Shown: in pieces, positions 7,056 to 15,893 of the stretch
How positions within the stretch are numbered: position 1 is the first letter of the stretch
Layout: every line of letters starts with the position of its first letter
Assembly: GCA_964370625.1 (NCBI GenBank)
Contig: CAYJKB010000002.1
Location: forward strand, 44,215-108,214
DNA from: CAYJKB01 sp964370625
GTDB taxonomy: Bacteria > Bacillota > Clostridia > Oscillospirales > Butyricicoccaceae
DNA length: 64,000 nucleotides
Direction: 5' to 3'
Program-made: the position numbers and the translations under genes
Notes under the pieces: generated by a model
Told to the model about the DNA's origin: nothing
Databases searched by the model: none
What the model saw: only the letters and a program-made list of their open reading frames with translations

Positions 7056-8357
7056 TTAAAATACGTCGTTTTCGATTAGGTAATCATAAGTTTCACGTTT
7101 AATAACAAGTTTATCTTTGCCACCACTCACCATTACGCAAGCTGGTCTTGGGTTTCTGTTATAATTTGATGACATAGAATAGTTGTATGCCCCCGTAGCT
7201 AAAGTACAGATTACATCACCAGCTTTTACAGGTGGGATATTAATATCTTTACCAATAAGGTCACCACTTTCACAGCATTTACCAGCGATAGTACAACAAA
7301 GTGTAGCATCTGCTGTTGGTGCTGTAGCTTTTAATAGAGTGTAACGAGACTCATATAAAGCATAACGTGGGTTATCAGTCATACCACCGTCAATAGCTAC
7401 ATAAGTTCTTACATCTTTAATTTCTTTAACACTACCTACAGTGTACGCAGTGATACCTGATGGTGCCACGATTGAACGTCCTGGCTCTACGATGATTGAA
7501 GGAACATCAATACCTAATTTTTCAGATTCTTCTTTAAGTGCTCTTGCTGTATGTTCAATGTTTTCAGTAGGAGATTTTGGATCATCAACTTCAGTGTAAC
7601 GAATACCAAAACCGCCACCTAAGTTAAGTTCTGAAATTGTAATTCCAACTTCATCTTGAAGTTTCTTTGCGAAGTTCATCATAACTTTTGCAGCTTCCAT
7701 GAATGCATCATTTCCAAAAATTTGAGAACCAATATGGCAATGCATACCAACAACTTCAACATTTGGCAATGTTGCTGCAAGTTTCATAATATCAAGTGCT
7801 TCACCATTTTCAAGAGCAACACCAAATTTAGAATCAATTTGACCTGTCATAATAGCTTCATGTGTATGCGCATCAATACCTGGTTTAATACGGAACATAA
7901 TTTTCGCACGTACATTTTTTTCGCCAGCGATGCTGTTAAGCAGTGCAAGTTCTTCTTTGTTATCAACAATAATTCTACCCACACCATATTGAAGAGCCAT
8001 TTCAATTTCTTCAATAGTTTTATTGTTGCCATGGAAATATGTTTTAGACATATCAAACCCAGCTTTTACAGCTGTGTAAATTTCTCCTGCTGACACAACA
8101 TCAGAAGATAATCCTTCTTCAGAAAGAATTTTATACATATAAGTTGTACAAAATGCTTTACTAGCATAAGCTACGATACCTTTATCACCAAAGTTATCAC
8201 GCATAGCTTTTACATATTCACGACAAGTTTTTCTAATATTATCCTCATCCATAATGTAAAGCGGTGTGCCATATTTCTCTGTAAGAGTAAGTACATCTAC
8301 TCCACCTATAGCAAGATTACCATTTTGTGCCACTGATAGGCATTCTGAAACAAACAT
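7056..8357 (-). CDS. lysA: Diaminopimelate decarboxylase
   Basis: Last enzyme of lysine biosynthesis: PLP-dependent decarboxylation of meso-diaminopimelate to lysine in the cytoplasm. The alanine-racemase-type barrel carries the PLP lysine in VAYASKAFC (Lys67), then HGNNK, HCHIGSQI and GGGFGI; the C-terminal part has the active-site CESGD segment. Length 433 is normal. AAAGGAG sits before the ATG at 8357; an open frame continues 13 codons further but lacks a ribosome binding site. It follows engB in the same direction with a 46-base gap. No lysine riboswitch is visible. Confidence 0.96.
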   Translation of the reverse strand: MFVSECLSVAQNGNLAIGGVDVLTLTEKYGTPLYIMDEDNIRKTCREYVKAMRDNFGDKGIVAYASKAFCTTYMYKILSEEGLSSDVVSAGEIYTAVKAGFDMSKTYFHGNNKTIEEIEMALQYGVGRIIVDNKEELALLNSIAGEKNVRAKIMFRIKPGIDAHTHEAIMTGQIDSKFGVALENGEALDIMKLAATLPNVEVVGMHCHIGSQIFGNDAFMEAAKVMMNFAKKLQDEVGITISELNLGGGFGIRYTEVDDPKSPTENIEHTARALKEESEKLGIDVPSIIVEPGRSIVAPSGITAYTVGSVKEIKDVRTYVAIDGGMTDNPRYALYESRYTLLKATAPTADATLCCTIAGKCCESGDLIGKDINIPPVKAGDVICTLATGAYNYSMSSNYNRNPRPACVMVSGGKDKLVIKRETYDYLIENDVF

Positions 8358-8403
8358 TCTTTTTCTCCTTTTATATCTTAAAATTTTAAATGACAAATAT
8401 AAA

Positions 8404-9018
8404 TTATTCCATCTCGTTGTTATAGTTTTCTACAACTTTTAGAATTTCTTCTAATACTTCTTCTCTTCCTACGCCTTTTTCAGCTGAAAATGGAATAATT
8501 TTAACACGCTCTGGTAAATTTAAAGTATCACGAATAACTTGCAAATTGCCTTCACGTTGCATCGCTTTAACTTTATCATATTTATTTGCAATTACAATAA
8601 GTGGCATACCTGTTTCGATATAATAATTTGACATTATAACATCATCAGCTGTTGGTTTATGTCGCATATCAACAATGTGTATGCCAAGTGCCATATTTTC
8701 ACAAATGTTAAAGTATTCTTCAAGCAATGCACCCCAACGGTCACGCTCTTTTTTTGATACTTTAGCGTATCCATACCCTGGTAAATCTACAAAATAAGCT
8801 TTTTTATCTATTTCAAAGAAGTTAATATGAACTGTTTTACCAGGTGCAGAACCCACTCTAGCAAAGTTTTTTCGCAATAAAATTTTATTAATTGTTGAAG
8901 ATTTGCCAACATTTGATTTGCCTGCAAAAACTATTTGAGGCATATTATCACTAGGAAAATCTTCCACTTTAACTGCAGAACGTATAAATTCTGCATTGTG
9001 TAAATTCAAAGTTTTCAC
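8404..9018 (-). CDS. engB: Ribosome biogenesis GTP-binding protein EngB/YsxC
   Basis: 204-residue essential-type GTPase for large-subunit assembly. P-loop GKSNVGKSS is at 33-41, the G3 motif DLPGYGYAKV follows, and NKYD is the guanine-specificity motif. The start is GTG (9016-9018) with AAGGA five to nine bases ahead, only five bases after the lon stop, so it is translated from the lon message. The lon-engB order is conserved in Firmicutes. Confidence 0.96.
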   Translation of the reverse strand: MKTLNLHNAEFIRSAVKVEDFPSDNMPQIVFAGKSNVGKSSTINKILLRKNFARVGSAPGKTVHINFFEIDKKAYFVDLPGYGYAKVSKKERDRWGALLEEYFNICENMALGIHIVDMRHKPTADDVIMSNYYIETGMPLIVIANKYDKVKAMQREGNLQVIRDTLNLPERVKIIPFSAEKGVGREEVLEEILKVVENYNNEME

Positions 9019-9023
9019 CGTCC

Positions 9024-11441
9024 TTATTGGGTAATATCTGTAGTATTAATTGATTTTTCATTAGTTTCAACAGGATTAATCGGAGTTGAAACTTTTAAAG
9101 CTATCTTTTTTTCTTCTGTTAGTAGTGCAGTTTTAAGCACTTTTTCCATATCTTCTGCAATTATAAAATCAAGATTTTCAAATACAGTTTTATCTATTTC
9201 TTGTAAATCTGCTTTGTTTTCATAAGGCACAATTACAGTTTTAATACCTGCTCTATAAGCTGCCATAGTTTTCTCACGCAAGCCACCAATAGGAAGCACA
9301 CGCCCACGCAAGGTAACTTCACCCGTCATAGCTACATCATGACGAACTTTTCTATTTGTAAGTGCCGAAATTATAGCAGTTGTCATAGTAATACCAGCAG
9401 AAGGTCCATCTTTTGGAATTGCAGCTTCTGGGAAATGGATATGTATATCTTTGTCTTTATAAAACATACCATCAATTCCTAAATCAGATGCACGACTTCT
9501 AGTATATGTTACAGCAGCTTTTGCACTTTCTTGCATTACTCTGCCAAGATTACCTGTGATTTCGATTTTGCCAGTACCATCAACAACGTTCACTTCAACT
9601 TGAAGTATTTCGCCACCAACAGATGTCCAAGCAAGTCCGTTAACTATACCGATTTCATCAATATTTGTTATATGATCACCTTTATATCTATTAGGGCCTA
9701 AAAATTCTTTTATTTGTTTTTGGTTTAATGTGATTTTTTTCTTTGTTCCATCTGCAACTATTTTAGCAACTTTTCTACAAAGTTTAGCTAAAATTTGTTC
9801 CAATTTACGAACACCAGATTCACGTGTGTATCTTGAAATCACATAACGCAACTCATCATCAGCAATTACAAAATTTGCTTTACGAAGTCCATGCTTTTCA
9901 AGTTGTTTAGGAAGCAAGTGACGTTTTGCAATTTGTAATTTTTCTTCATCTGTATAACCTGATACTTCAATTATTTCCATTCTATCAAGAAGTGGTCTAG
10001 GCACTGTTGATAAATCATTTGCTGTTGTGATAAATAGAACTTCTGATAAATCAAATGGAAGTTCTATATAATGGTCACGAAAGGCGTAGTTTTGTTCAAT
10101 GTCAAGAACTTCAAGCATAGCAGAAGATGGATCCCCTTTAAAATCATTGCCCATTTTGTCAATTTCATCAAGTAAAAGTACAGGGTTTTTACTTCCAGCA
10201 TTTTTCATGCCGTTCATAATTCTTCCAGGCATTGCACCAACATAAGTTTTTCTATGTCCACGAATTTCAGCCTCATCACGCACACCACCAAGTGATAATC
10301 TTGCATATTTTCTACCCATCGCACGTGCGATAGATTTTGCAATCGAAGTTTTACCAACCCCCGGAGGGCCTACAAGACAAATAACTTGTCCACGCATTTC
10401 TGGCTTTAGTTTTCTAACAGCAAGTAGCTCAATAATTCTCTCTTTAACTTTTTCAAGTCCATAATGGTCATCATTCAGCACTTTTTCAGCACTTTCAAGC
10501 ACTTTTTTGTCTGAAGTTTTTTTATTCCAAGGCAATGCTATACAGGCGTCAAGATATGTTCTAATTACTGAACTTTCAGCAGATGTAGAATTCATTTTAG
10601 ATAATCTATTCACTTCATTGTATAGTTTTTCTGCAATATCATCTACAAGGTGTAAATTATAGATTTTTTCACGATATTCATTAATTTCATCATTTAAATC
10701 TTCATTTTCACCAAGTTCTGATTGAATTACTTTTAATTGCTCACGCAACAAATAATCCTTTTGATTTTTATCTATAACTGTGCGAAGTTTTCCTTGAATT
10801 TCTGTCTCAAGTTTTAAAACTTCTGTTTCATTGTGTAAAATGCGAATAACTTTTTGAATACGACGAGGAATTGAAATTTCCTCAAGCACTTCTTGCTTTA
10901 TTAAATATTGTGTAGATAAGTTTTGCATGATAAAGTCACTTAAATATTCCATATCATCAGATGACATAACTCCTAAAACAACATCATTTGATATTCTAGG
11001 TGCATATTCACAGTATTCTTCAAAACTATCTTTCAATGTGCGAATAAGAGCTTCTTTGCGATTTTCATTAATTTTGATTGGCGGGATTTGTGCATTGGCG
11101 ACATCACCAAACAGACAATCCTCCTCTGTTTCAAGCGAATGTAAATGCGCACGATATTTCCCCTCAACAAGAACACGAATATTATCACCTGGAAGCTTTA
11201 AAATTTGCTTAATGTAACAAATTGTTCCAAGTGTAAATAAATCTTCATATTGTGGTACATCAATTCTAATATCTTGTTGTGTTGTTAGAAAAATCATTTG
11301 ATCATTTTTCATAGCAATTTCTAACGCTTTAACTGAAATAAGTCTTCCAACGTCGAAATGAACAAGCATGTTCGGAAACGCTACAAGACCTCTTAGAGCA
11401 AGCACAGGCAAACGCTTTATTTCATGAAGGTTTTCATTCAT
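9024..11441 (-). CDS. lon: ATP-dependent protease Lon
   Basis: 805-residue cytoplasmic AAA+ serine protease that degrades damaged and regulatory proteins. The N-terminal substrate-binding domain begins LPVLALRGLVAFPNM. The ATPase has Walker A GPPGVGKT and Walker B LLLDEIDK. The C-terminal protease domain carries the catalytic Ser in PKDGPSAGITM and the partner Lys in the following EKTMAAYRAGI region. I use ATG 11441, nine bases after GGAGG, rather than the TTG three codons upstream that touches the Shine-Dalgarno. A terminator-like hairpin separates it from clpX, so it probably has its own promoter. I see no CtsR box. Confidence 0.97.
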   Translation of the reverse strand: MNENLHEIKRLPVLALRGLVAFPNMLVHFDVGRLISVKALEIAMKNDQMIFLTTQQDIRIDVPQYEDLFTLGTICYIKQILKLPGDNIRVLVEGKYRAHLHSLETEEDCLFGDVANAQIPPIKINENRKEALIRTLKDSFEEYCEYAPRISNDVVLGVMSSDDMEYLSDFIMQNLSTQYLIKQEVLEEISIPRRIQKVIRILHNETEVLKLETEIQGKLRTVIDKNQKDYLLREQLKVIQSELGENEDLNDEINEYREKIYNLHLVDDIAEKLYNEVNRLSKMNSTSAESSVIRTYLDACIALPWNKKTSDKKVLESAEKVLNDDHYGLEKVKERIIELLAVRKLKPEMRGQVICLVGPPGVGKTSIAKSIARAMGRKYARLSLGGVRDEAEIRGHRKTYVGAMPGRIMNGMKNAGSKNPVLLLDEIDKMGNDFKGDPSSAMLEVLDIEQNYAFRDHYIELPFDLSEVLFITTANDLSTVPRPLLDRMEIIEVSGYTDEEKLQIAKRHLLPKQLEKHGLRKANFVIADDELRYVISRYTRESGVRKLEQILAKLCRKVAKIVADGTKKKITLNQKQIKEFLGPNRYKGDHITNIDEIGIVNGLAWTSVGGEILQVEVNVVDGTGKIEITGNLGRVMQESAKAAVTYTRSRASDLGIDGMFYKDKDIHIHFPEAAIPKDGPSAGITMTTAIISALTNRKVRHDVAMTGEVTLRGRVLPIGGLREKTMAAYRAGIKTVIVPYENKADLQEIDKTVFENLDFIIAEDMEKVLKTALLTEEKKIALKVSTPINPVETNEKSINTTDITQ

Positions 11442-11680
11442 TTTAGACAACCTCCTTTTCTATGGAAATTTATTATATGCAAAACTGATTAAATTTTGCT
11501 ATAATATTTATTATACAATGTTTTCTGCTATTTTGCAAGACAACTTTTATACATATTTACGTTACAATTGTCTGTAAAATTCTTTCATTTTAATACTTTT
11601 TTTGTTATAAAATCATATATTATTAGCTTAGTTTTTGAATTTGAACCAAATTAGTATATTTTAAATTTAAAATAAAGTTA
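11442..11680. other. AT-rich intergenic region before lon
   Basis: Part of a 306-base gap. It contains several TATAAT-like strings on the minus strand but none with a convincing -35 at the right distance, so I do not assign a lon promoter. No ORF or strong hairpin apart from the one at 11681. Confidence 0.5.
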
Positions 11681-11716
11681 AGGCTGTGATAAAAAATTTA
11701 CATTTCATCACAGCCT
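11681..11716 (-). terminator. Terminator-like hairpin after clpX
   Basis: Arms AGGCTGTGAT (11681-11690) and ATCACAGCCT (11707-11716) separated by a 16-base loop. The minus strand continues TAACTTTATTTT. Member of the repeated AGGCTGTGAT hairpin family. Confidence 0.7.
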
Positions 11717-11747
11717 CTTTACAGTATCTCACTGTTAAATTATAAAA

Positions 11748-13004
11748 TTATGCACTTTCAATTTCATCTGATAGACGAATAATTCGTGGCTTATCAGTTT
11801 TTTCTACTGCATCCTTCGTAATTATAACTTTTTTAATATCAGAATCAGATGGAACAGCAAACATTACATCTGTCATAATACCTTCAAGAATACCACGAAG
11901 TCCCCTAGCACCTGTCATACGCTCGAATGCTTTTTCAGCAACAGCAGTTAGTGCTTCAGGTTCAAATTCAAGTTCAACATTGTCATACTCGAATAGTTTT
12001 TTGTATTGTTTAACAATAGCGTTTTTAGGCTGAGTTAAGATAGATACAAGCGCATCTTTTCCTAAATTATCAAGTGTCACGATAGATGGCAGACGACCTA
12101 CAAGTTCAGGTATAATACCAAATTTCAAAACATCATGTGGTTCTAATTTATCTAAAAGTTTTGCTTCCATTTTATCTTTTTTGCCTTTAATTTCAGCACC
12201 AAAGCCTAAACCTTGTTTGCCTGTGCGGTTTTCAACGATTTTTTCAATGCCGTCAAATGCACCGCCACAAATAAATAAAATATTAGTAGTATCTATGCTA
12301 ATAAATTCTTGATGTGGGTGTTTACGTCCACCTTGTGGAGGAACATTAGCAGTTGTACCTTCAAGCATTTTAAGTAATGCTTGTTGCACGCCTTCACCGC
12401 TTACATCACGAGTAATTGATGTATTTTCACTTTTTCTCGCAATTTTATCAATTTCATCAACATAAATTATACCTTTTTCAGCACGATCAATATCGAAATC
12501 GGCTGCTTGAATTAATCGCAATAATATGTTTTCAACATCTTCCCCTACATAACCTGCTTCCGTAAGCGTTGTTGCATCTGCAATTGCAAAAGGAACATTT
12601 AATGTTTTTGCAAGAGTTTGTGCTATAAGCGTTTTACCAGAGCCTGTAGGCCCTACCATTAGAATATTACTTTTTTGGAGTTCAACATCAGATGAATCCA
12701 TAGAAATTCTCTTATAATGGTTATAAACTGCTACGCTAAGTGCAATTTTAGCTCTGTCTTGCCCTATTACATAAGCATCTAATGCTTCTTTAAGTTGTAG
12801 TGGAGTTGGTAATTTTCCTTCAAAAAGTGTACGTTTTGGCGAATTATCATCATCTATCATAAAATCAGGGTCATCATAAATAATACTTTCACAAACTCTA
12901 ACACATTCATCACAGATAAAAACACCAGGACCTGCGATTATTTTTTTAACATCGTCTTGTTTTTTTCCACAAAACGAGCACTTTATATTTTTTTTATCAT
13001 CCAT
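11748..13004 (-). CDS. clpX: ATP-dependent Clp protease ATP-binding subunit ClpX
   Basis: 418-residue AAA+ unfoldase that feeds substrates to ClpP. The N-terminal zinc domain shows four cysteines (CSFCGK and CDECVRVC, residues 9-36). Walker A GPTGSGKT, Walker B IIYVDEIDK, the pore loop GYVGEDV and the ClpP-docking IGF-equivalent region around GLGFGAE are present. GAGGTG lies about ten bases before the ATG. It follows clpP by 58 bases in the same direction. Confidence 0.97.
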   Translation of the reverse strand: MDDKKNIKCSFCGKKQDDVKKIIAGPGVFICDECVRVCESIIYDDPDFMIDDDNSPKRTLFEGKLPTPLQLKEALDAYVIGQDRAKIALSVAVYNHYKRISMDSSDVELQKSNILMVGPTGSGKTLIAQTLAKTLNVPFAIADATTLTEAGYVGEDVENILLRLIQAADFDIDRAEKGIIYVDEIDKIARKSENTSITRDVSGEGVQQALLKMLEGTTANVPPQGGRKHPHQEFISIDTTNILFICGGAFDGIEKIVENRTGKQGLGFGAEIKGKKDKMEAKLLDKLEPHDVLKFGIIPELVGRLPSIVTLDNLGKDALVSILTQPKNAIVKQYKKLFEYDNVELEFEPEALTAVAEKAFERMTGARGLRGILEGIMTDVMFAVPSDSDIKKVIITKDAVEKTDKPRIIRLSDEIESA

Positions 13005-13062
13005 ACCTGACTTTTCACCTCGATTGTAATTTCTGATTAACTTTCAGAAATTAATTAAATAA

Positions 13063-13644
13063 TTAAGCGTGTTCAATAACTTTGTCAATAAGACCATATT
13101 CCATCGCTTGTTCTGCACTCATAAAATTATCACGTTCTGTATCACGTTCGATAACTTCAAGAGCTTGGCCTGTACGTTCACTTAAAATTGTATTCAGTTT
13201 ATGACGAATTTTAAGTATCCAATCTGCATGGATTTTAATATCAGAAGCTTGACCTCTAGCACCACCTAGTGGTTGATGAATCATAACTTCACTGTTTGGA
13301 AGAGAATATCTCTTTCCTTTTGCACCTGCACAAAGCAAAAATGCTCCCATACTTGCTGCTAAACCTACACAAATTGTAGATACATCAGGTTTGATGTAAT
13401 TCATGGTATCAAAAATTGCCATACCAGCTGTTACAGATCCACCTGGGCTGTTAATATAAAAATGAATATCTTTATCTGGGTCTTGAGCTTCAAGATATAA
13501 AAGCTGAGCTACAACAAGACTTGCTGTAACATCATTTACTTCTTCTGATAAAAAGATAATTCTGTCATTTAAAAGTCTAGAATAAATGTCATAGGAGCGT
13601 TCTCCTCTATTCGTTTGTTCTACGACCATAGGCACAAGACTCAT
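13063..13644 (-). CDS. clpP: ATP-dependent Clp protease proteolytic subunit
   Basis: 193-residue serine peptidase that forms the Clp proteolytic chamber. The catalytic triad is complete: Ser98 in GLAASMGA, His123 in MIHQPLGG, Asp172 in ERDTERD. The N-terminal hydrophobic-pocket and handle regions align with the family and the length is exactly typical. TAGGAG precedes the ATG. A hairpin lies in the 135-base gap between tig and this gene. Confidence 0.98.
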   Translation of the reverse strand: MSLVPMVVEQTNRGERSYDIYSRLLNDRIIFLSEEVNDVTASLVVAQLLYLEAQDPDKDIHFYINSPGGSVTAGMAIFDTMNYIKPDVSTICVGLAASMGAFLLCAGAKGKRYSLPNSEVMIHQPLGGARGQASDIKIHADWILKIRHKLNTILSERTGQALEVIERDTERDNFMSAEQAMEYGLIDKVIEHA

Positions 13645-13681
13645 AATTGTATTCTCCTAACGTTGTTTAAATTAAATTTTG

Positions 13682-13705
13682 GGCACTGCACAAAAAGGCA
13701 GTGCC
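13682..13705 (-). terminator. Hairpin between tig and clpP
   Basis: Perfect GC-rich stem of eight bases (GGCACTGC / GCAGTGCC) around an eight-base loop. No real U-tract follows on the minus strand, so it may be an attenuator, a processing site or an mRNA-stabilising hairpin that sets tig above clpPX expression. Confidence 0.6.
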
Positions 13706-13779
13706 ACTTAAATTTTAGACTATACATGCTAAATGTATACATGTACTTTTAATATTATGCTTAAATTTTAAAATTTAGC

Positions 13780-15114
13780 CTATGCTTCTTCTGAAGTTTC
13801 TTCTTCGCCTTCAGCTTTTTTCTTAGCTGATTTTTTAACTTTAATCATTTTTGCAGCATCACGAACAGCTTCTAAAGCTTTTTGTGTAGCAATATCGCCT
13901 TTTAAAGCTTCTGCTGATACAGCAGATTTAACTTGAGCTAGCTCTAATTTGTATTGTTCTGCAAGTTCTGCGTATTCTTGTTCAATCATTTCATCAGTAA
14001 CTTGAATATTTTCCATTTCAGCAACTTTTTCAAGTGCTAGACGGATTTTAACTTGACGTTCTGCTTGTGGTGCAAATAATTTTCTAAATCCACCTTCATC
14101 AGTTCCGTTCATTTGTAGGTAATTTTCAAAAGGCATACCTTGCATAGCCATACGACGGCCAAAATCTTCAACAACTTTATCTAGTTGCTCTTCATACATA
14201 GCTTGAGGAATTTCAGCTTCTAAATTTCCGATTAATACATCAAGAAGTTTTTCGCTGAAAGCTTGCTCTGCAGCTTCTTTACGGCTTTCAGTCATTTTTT
14301 CTTTAAGGTCAGCTTTTAAAGCGTCCATTGTATCAAATTCTGAAACATCTTTTGCAAATTCATCATCTAATGTAGGTTTAATTGTTTCACGAACTTCTTT
14401 AACTGTGCACTTGAAAGTAGCTTCTTTGCCAGCTAAATCAGCTGAATGATATGCTTCTGGGAATGTTACAACAACATCTTTGCTTTCGCCAGCTTTAAGA
14501 CCAATTAATTGCTCTTCAAAACCTGGGATAAATTGACCTGAACCTAAAACAAGGTTAAAGTCTTCACCTTTACCACCTTCAAAAGCTACTCCATCAACAA
14601 AACCTTCGAAATCAATTACAGCAACGTCAGTTTTTTTAGCTTTACGATCAACAGCTTGAGTGCTTGATGCTCTTTCAGCTAGTTTATCGATTTCTTTTTT
14701 TACATCTTCAGCTAATACTTTAACTTCTTCATATTCAGCTTCTAAACCTTTATAAGAAGTTACAGTAACTTCTGGTTTTACAGGTACTAAAGCGTAGAAA
14801 GTGAAACCATCTTTTGATAGCTCTTCGATATCGATTTCCGCTCTACCTACAGCGTCAACACCTGATTCAGCTAAAGCTTTTTCGTATGCAGATGGGTATA
14901 GGCTGTTTACAGCATCTTCAAAGAAAACGCCTTCGCCATACATTTTTTCAATCATTTTACGTGGTGCTTTTCCTTTACGGAAGCCAGGCACGTTAATGTT
15001 TTTTACATTTTTACGGTATACGCTTTCAACTGCTTTTTGAAACTCTTCTGCACCTACTTTTATTGTAAGTTTTACTATGCTTTTCTCTTGTTTTTCATTG
15101 CTAATTAATTCCAT
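13780..15114 (-). CDS. tig: Trigger factor
   Basis: 444-residue ribosome-bound chaperone and peptidyl-prolyl isomerase. The N-terminal ribosome-docking signature GFRKGKAPR is clear (about 44-52). The FKBP-type domain (about 160-245) shows VIDFEGFVDG and FIPGFEEQLIG, and a helical C-terminal chaperone domain ends in a charged Lys/Glu tail. GGAGG precedes the ATG at 15114. It is the first gene of the tig-clpP-clpX group, consistent with cotranslational folding and proteolysis being co-expressed. Confidence 0.97.
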   Translation of the reverse strand: MELISNEKQEKSIVKLTIKVGAEEFQKAVESVYRKNVKNINVPGFRKGKAPRKMIEKMYGEGVFFEDAVNSLYPSAYEKALAESGVDAVGRAEIDIEELSKDGFTFYALVPVKPEVTVTSYKGLEAEYEEVKVLAEDVKKEIDKLAERASSTQAVDRKAKKTDVAVIDFEGFVDGVAFEGGKGEDFNLVLGSGQFIPGFEEQLIGLKAGESKDVVVTFPEAYHSADLAGKEATFKCTVKEVRETIKPTLDDEFAKDVSEFDTMDALKADLKEKMTESRKEAAEQAFSEKLLDVLIGNLEAEIPQAMYEEQLDKVVEDFGRRMAMQGMPFENYLQMNGTDEGGFRKLFAPQAERQVKIRLALEKVAEMENIQVTDEMIEQEYAELAEQYKLELAQVKSAVSAEALKGDIATQKALEAVRDAAKMIKVKKSAKKKAEGEEETSEEA

Positions 15115-15145
15115 TATTTTTGTCCTCCTAATAATCGTACATATA

Positions 15146-15174
15146 ATTGTATCAGATATTTTATAATATTTCCA
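15146..15174 (-). promoter_or_regulatory. Candidate promoter for tig
   Basis: Minus-strand TGGAAA (15174-15169), 17 bases, TACAAT (15151-15146), about 30 bases before the tig start codon. The -35 is a weak match. Confidence 0.4.
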
Positions 15175-15182
15175 TACTTTTT

Positions 15183-15884
15183 TTAATTTTTTAATAAAAT
15201 TGGTTTAAAATCTACATAATCTCCTGATGCTAACATAAATTCTATGCCGAACATATTTCCAGTTTTTGCAAAAAACAGGCTGTCACTGTGTAAATGACCA
15301 TAAATGCAACGGCTTACATTATATTTATTTAGCAAGTTTATAATTTCTAAACATTCAAAATGTTTAAATACTGGGGGATAATGTAAAAAACAGTAAATTT
15401 CTGATGTTTCGAATTTTTTTGCTTCCAAAAGCGACATTTCAAGGCGAATTAATTCTCTTTTGAATATTTTTTCATCTTGTCCTTTTTTGAAATCTTCTTC
15501 ATAAAACCAACCACGAGTTCCACAAATTGCGACATCTTGATATTTACAAGCATTATTTTGCAAAAAAGAGATAGTGTTGAAATTATTTTCTTCAATGTAA
15601 TTTTTCATTTTCGTTGCAGTGTTCCACCACAAATCATGATTTCCTTTAAGAAGTATTTTTTTGCCTGGGAGTTCATTCAAAAATTTAAAATCATCATAAA
15701 GTTCTTTAAAATTCATCGCCCAAGATATATCACCAGGTATAACCACGACATCATCAGGCTTAATCATTTCATGAAAATTTTGAAAAATCTTTTCATGATA
15801 ATTTTTCCAAGCACCACCAAAAATATCCATTGGTTTATTCGTGCTTTTTGATAAATGCAAGTCAGCTATTGTGTATAGCGCCAT
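15183..15884 (-). CDS. Calcineurin-like metallophosphoesterase
   Basis: 233-residue phosphoesterase with all five metal motifs: DLHLS near residue 8, GDISWA, GNHDLWW, a later His in FLHYPP, and GHLH near the C-terminus. The family cleaves phosphomono- or diesters at a two-metal centre; the substrate here is not evident. TAGGAG precedes the ATG and it starts nine bases after thrC ends, so it is the last gene of that operon. Confidence 0.9.
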   Translation of the reverse strand: MALYTIADLHLSKSTNKPMDIFGGAWKNYHEKIFQNFHEMIKPDDVVVIPGDISWAMNFKELYDDFKFLNELPGKKILLKGNHDLWWNTATKMKNYIEENNFNTISFLQNNACKYQDVAICGTRGWFYEEDFKKGQDEKIFKRELIRLEMSLLEAKKFETSEIYCFLHYPPVFKHFECLEIINLLNKYNVSRCIYGHLHSDSLFFAKTGNMFGIEFMLASGDYVDFKPILLKN

Positions 15885-15893
15885 TTATTTCTC

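Noticed and set aside
7656..8093. 145-residue plus-strand ORF inside lysA
   Set aside because: Antisense to the coding region of lysA, whose frame has all catalytic motifs; no ribosome binding site and a Phe/Cys/Asn-biased composition.
8358..8403. Lysine riboswitch or T-box before lysA
   Set aside because: The gap to engB is only 46 bases and carries no such structure; lysA is in the lon-engB transcript.
11442..11680. CtsR or HrcA operators before lon/clp genes
   Set aside because: No repeated GGTCAAA heptad or CIRCE inverted repeat is present.
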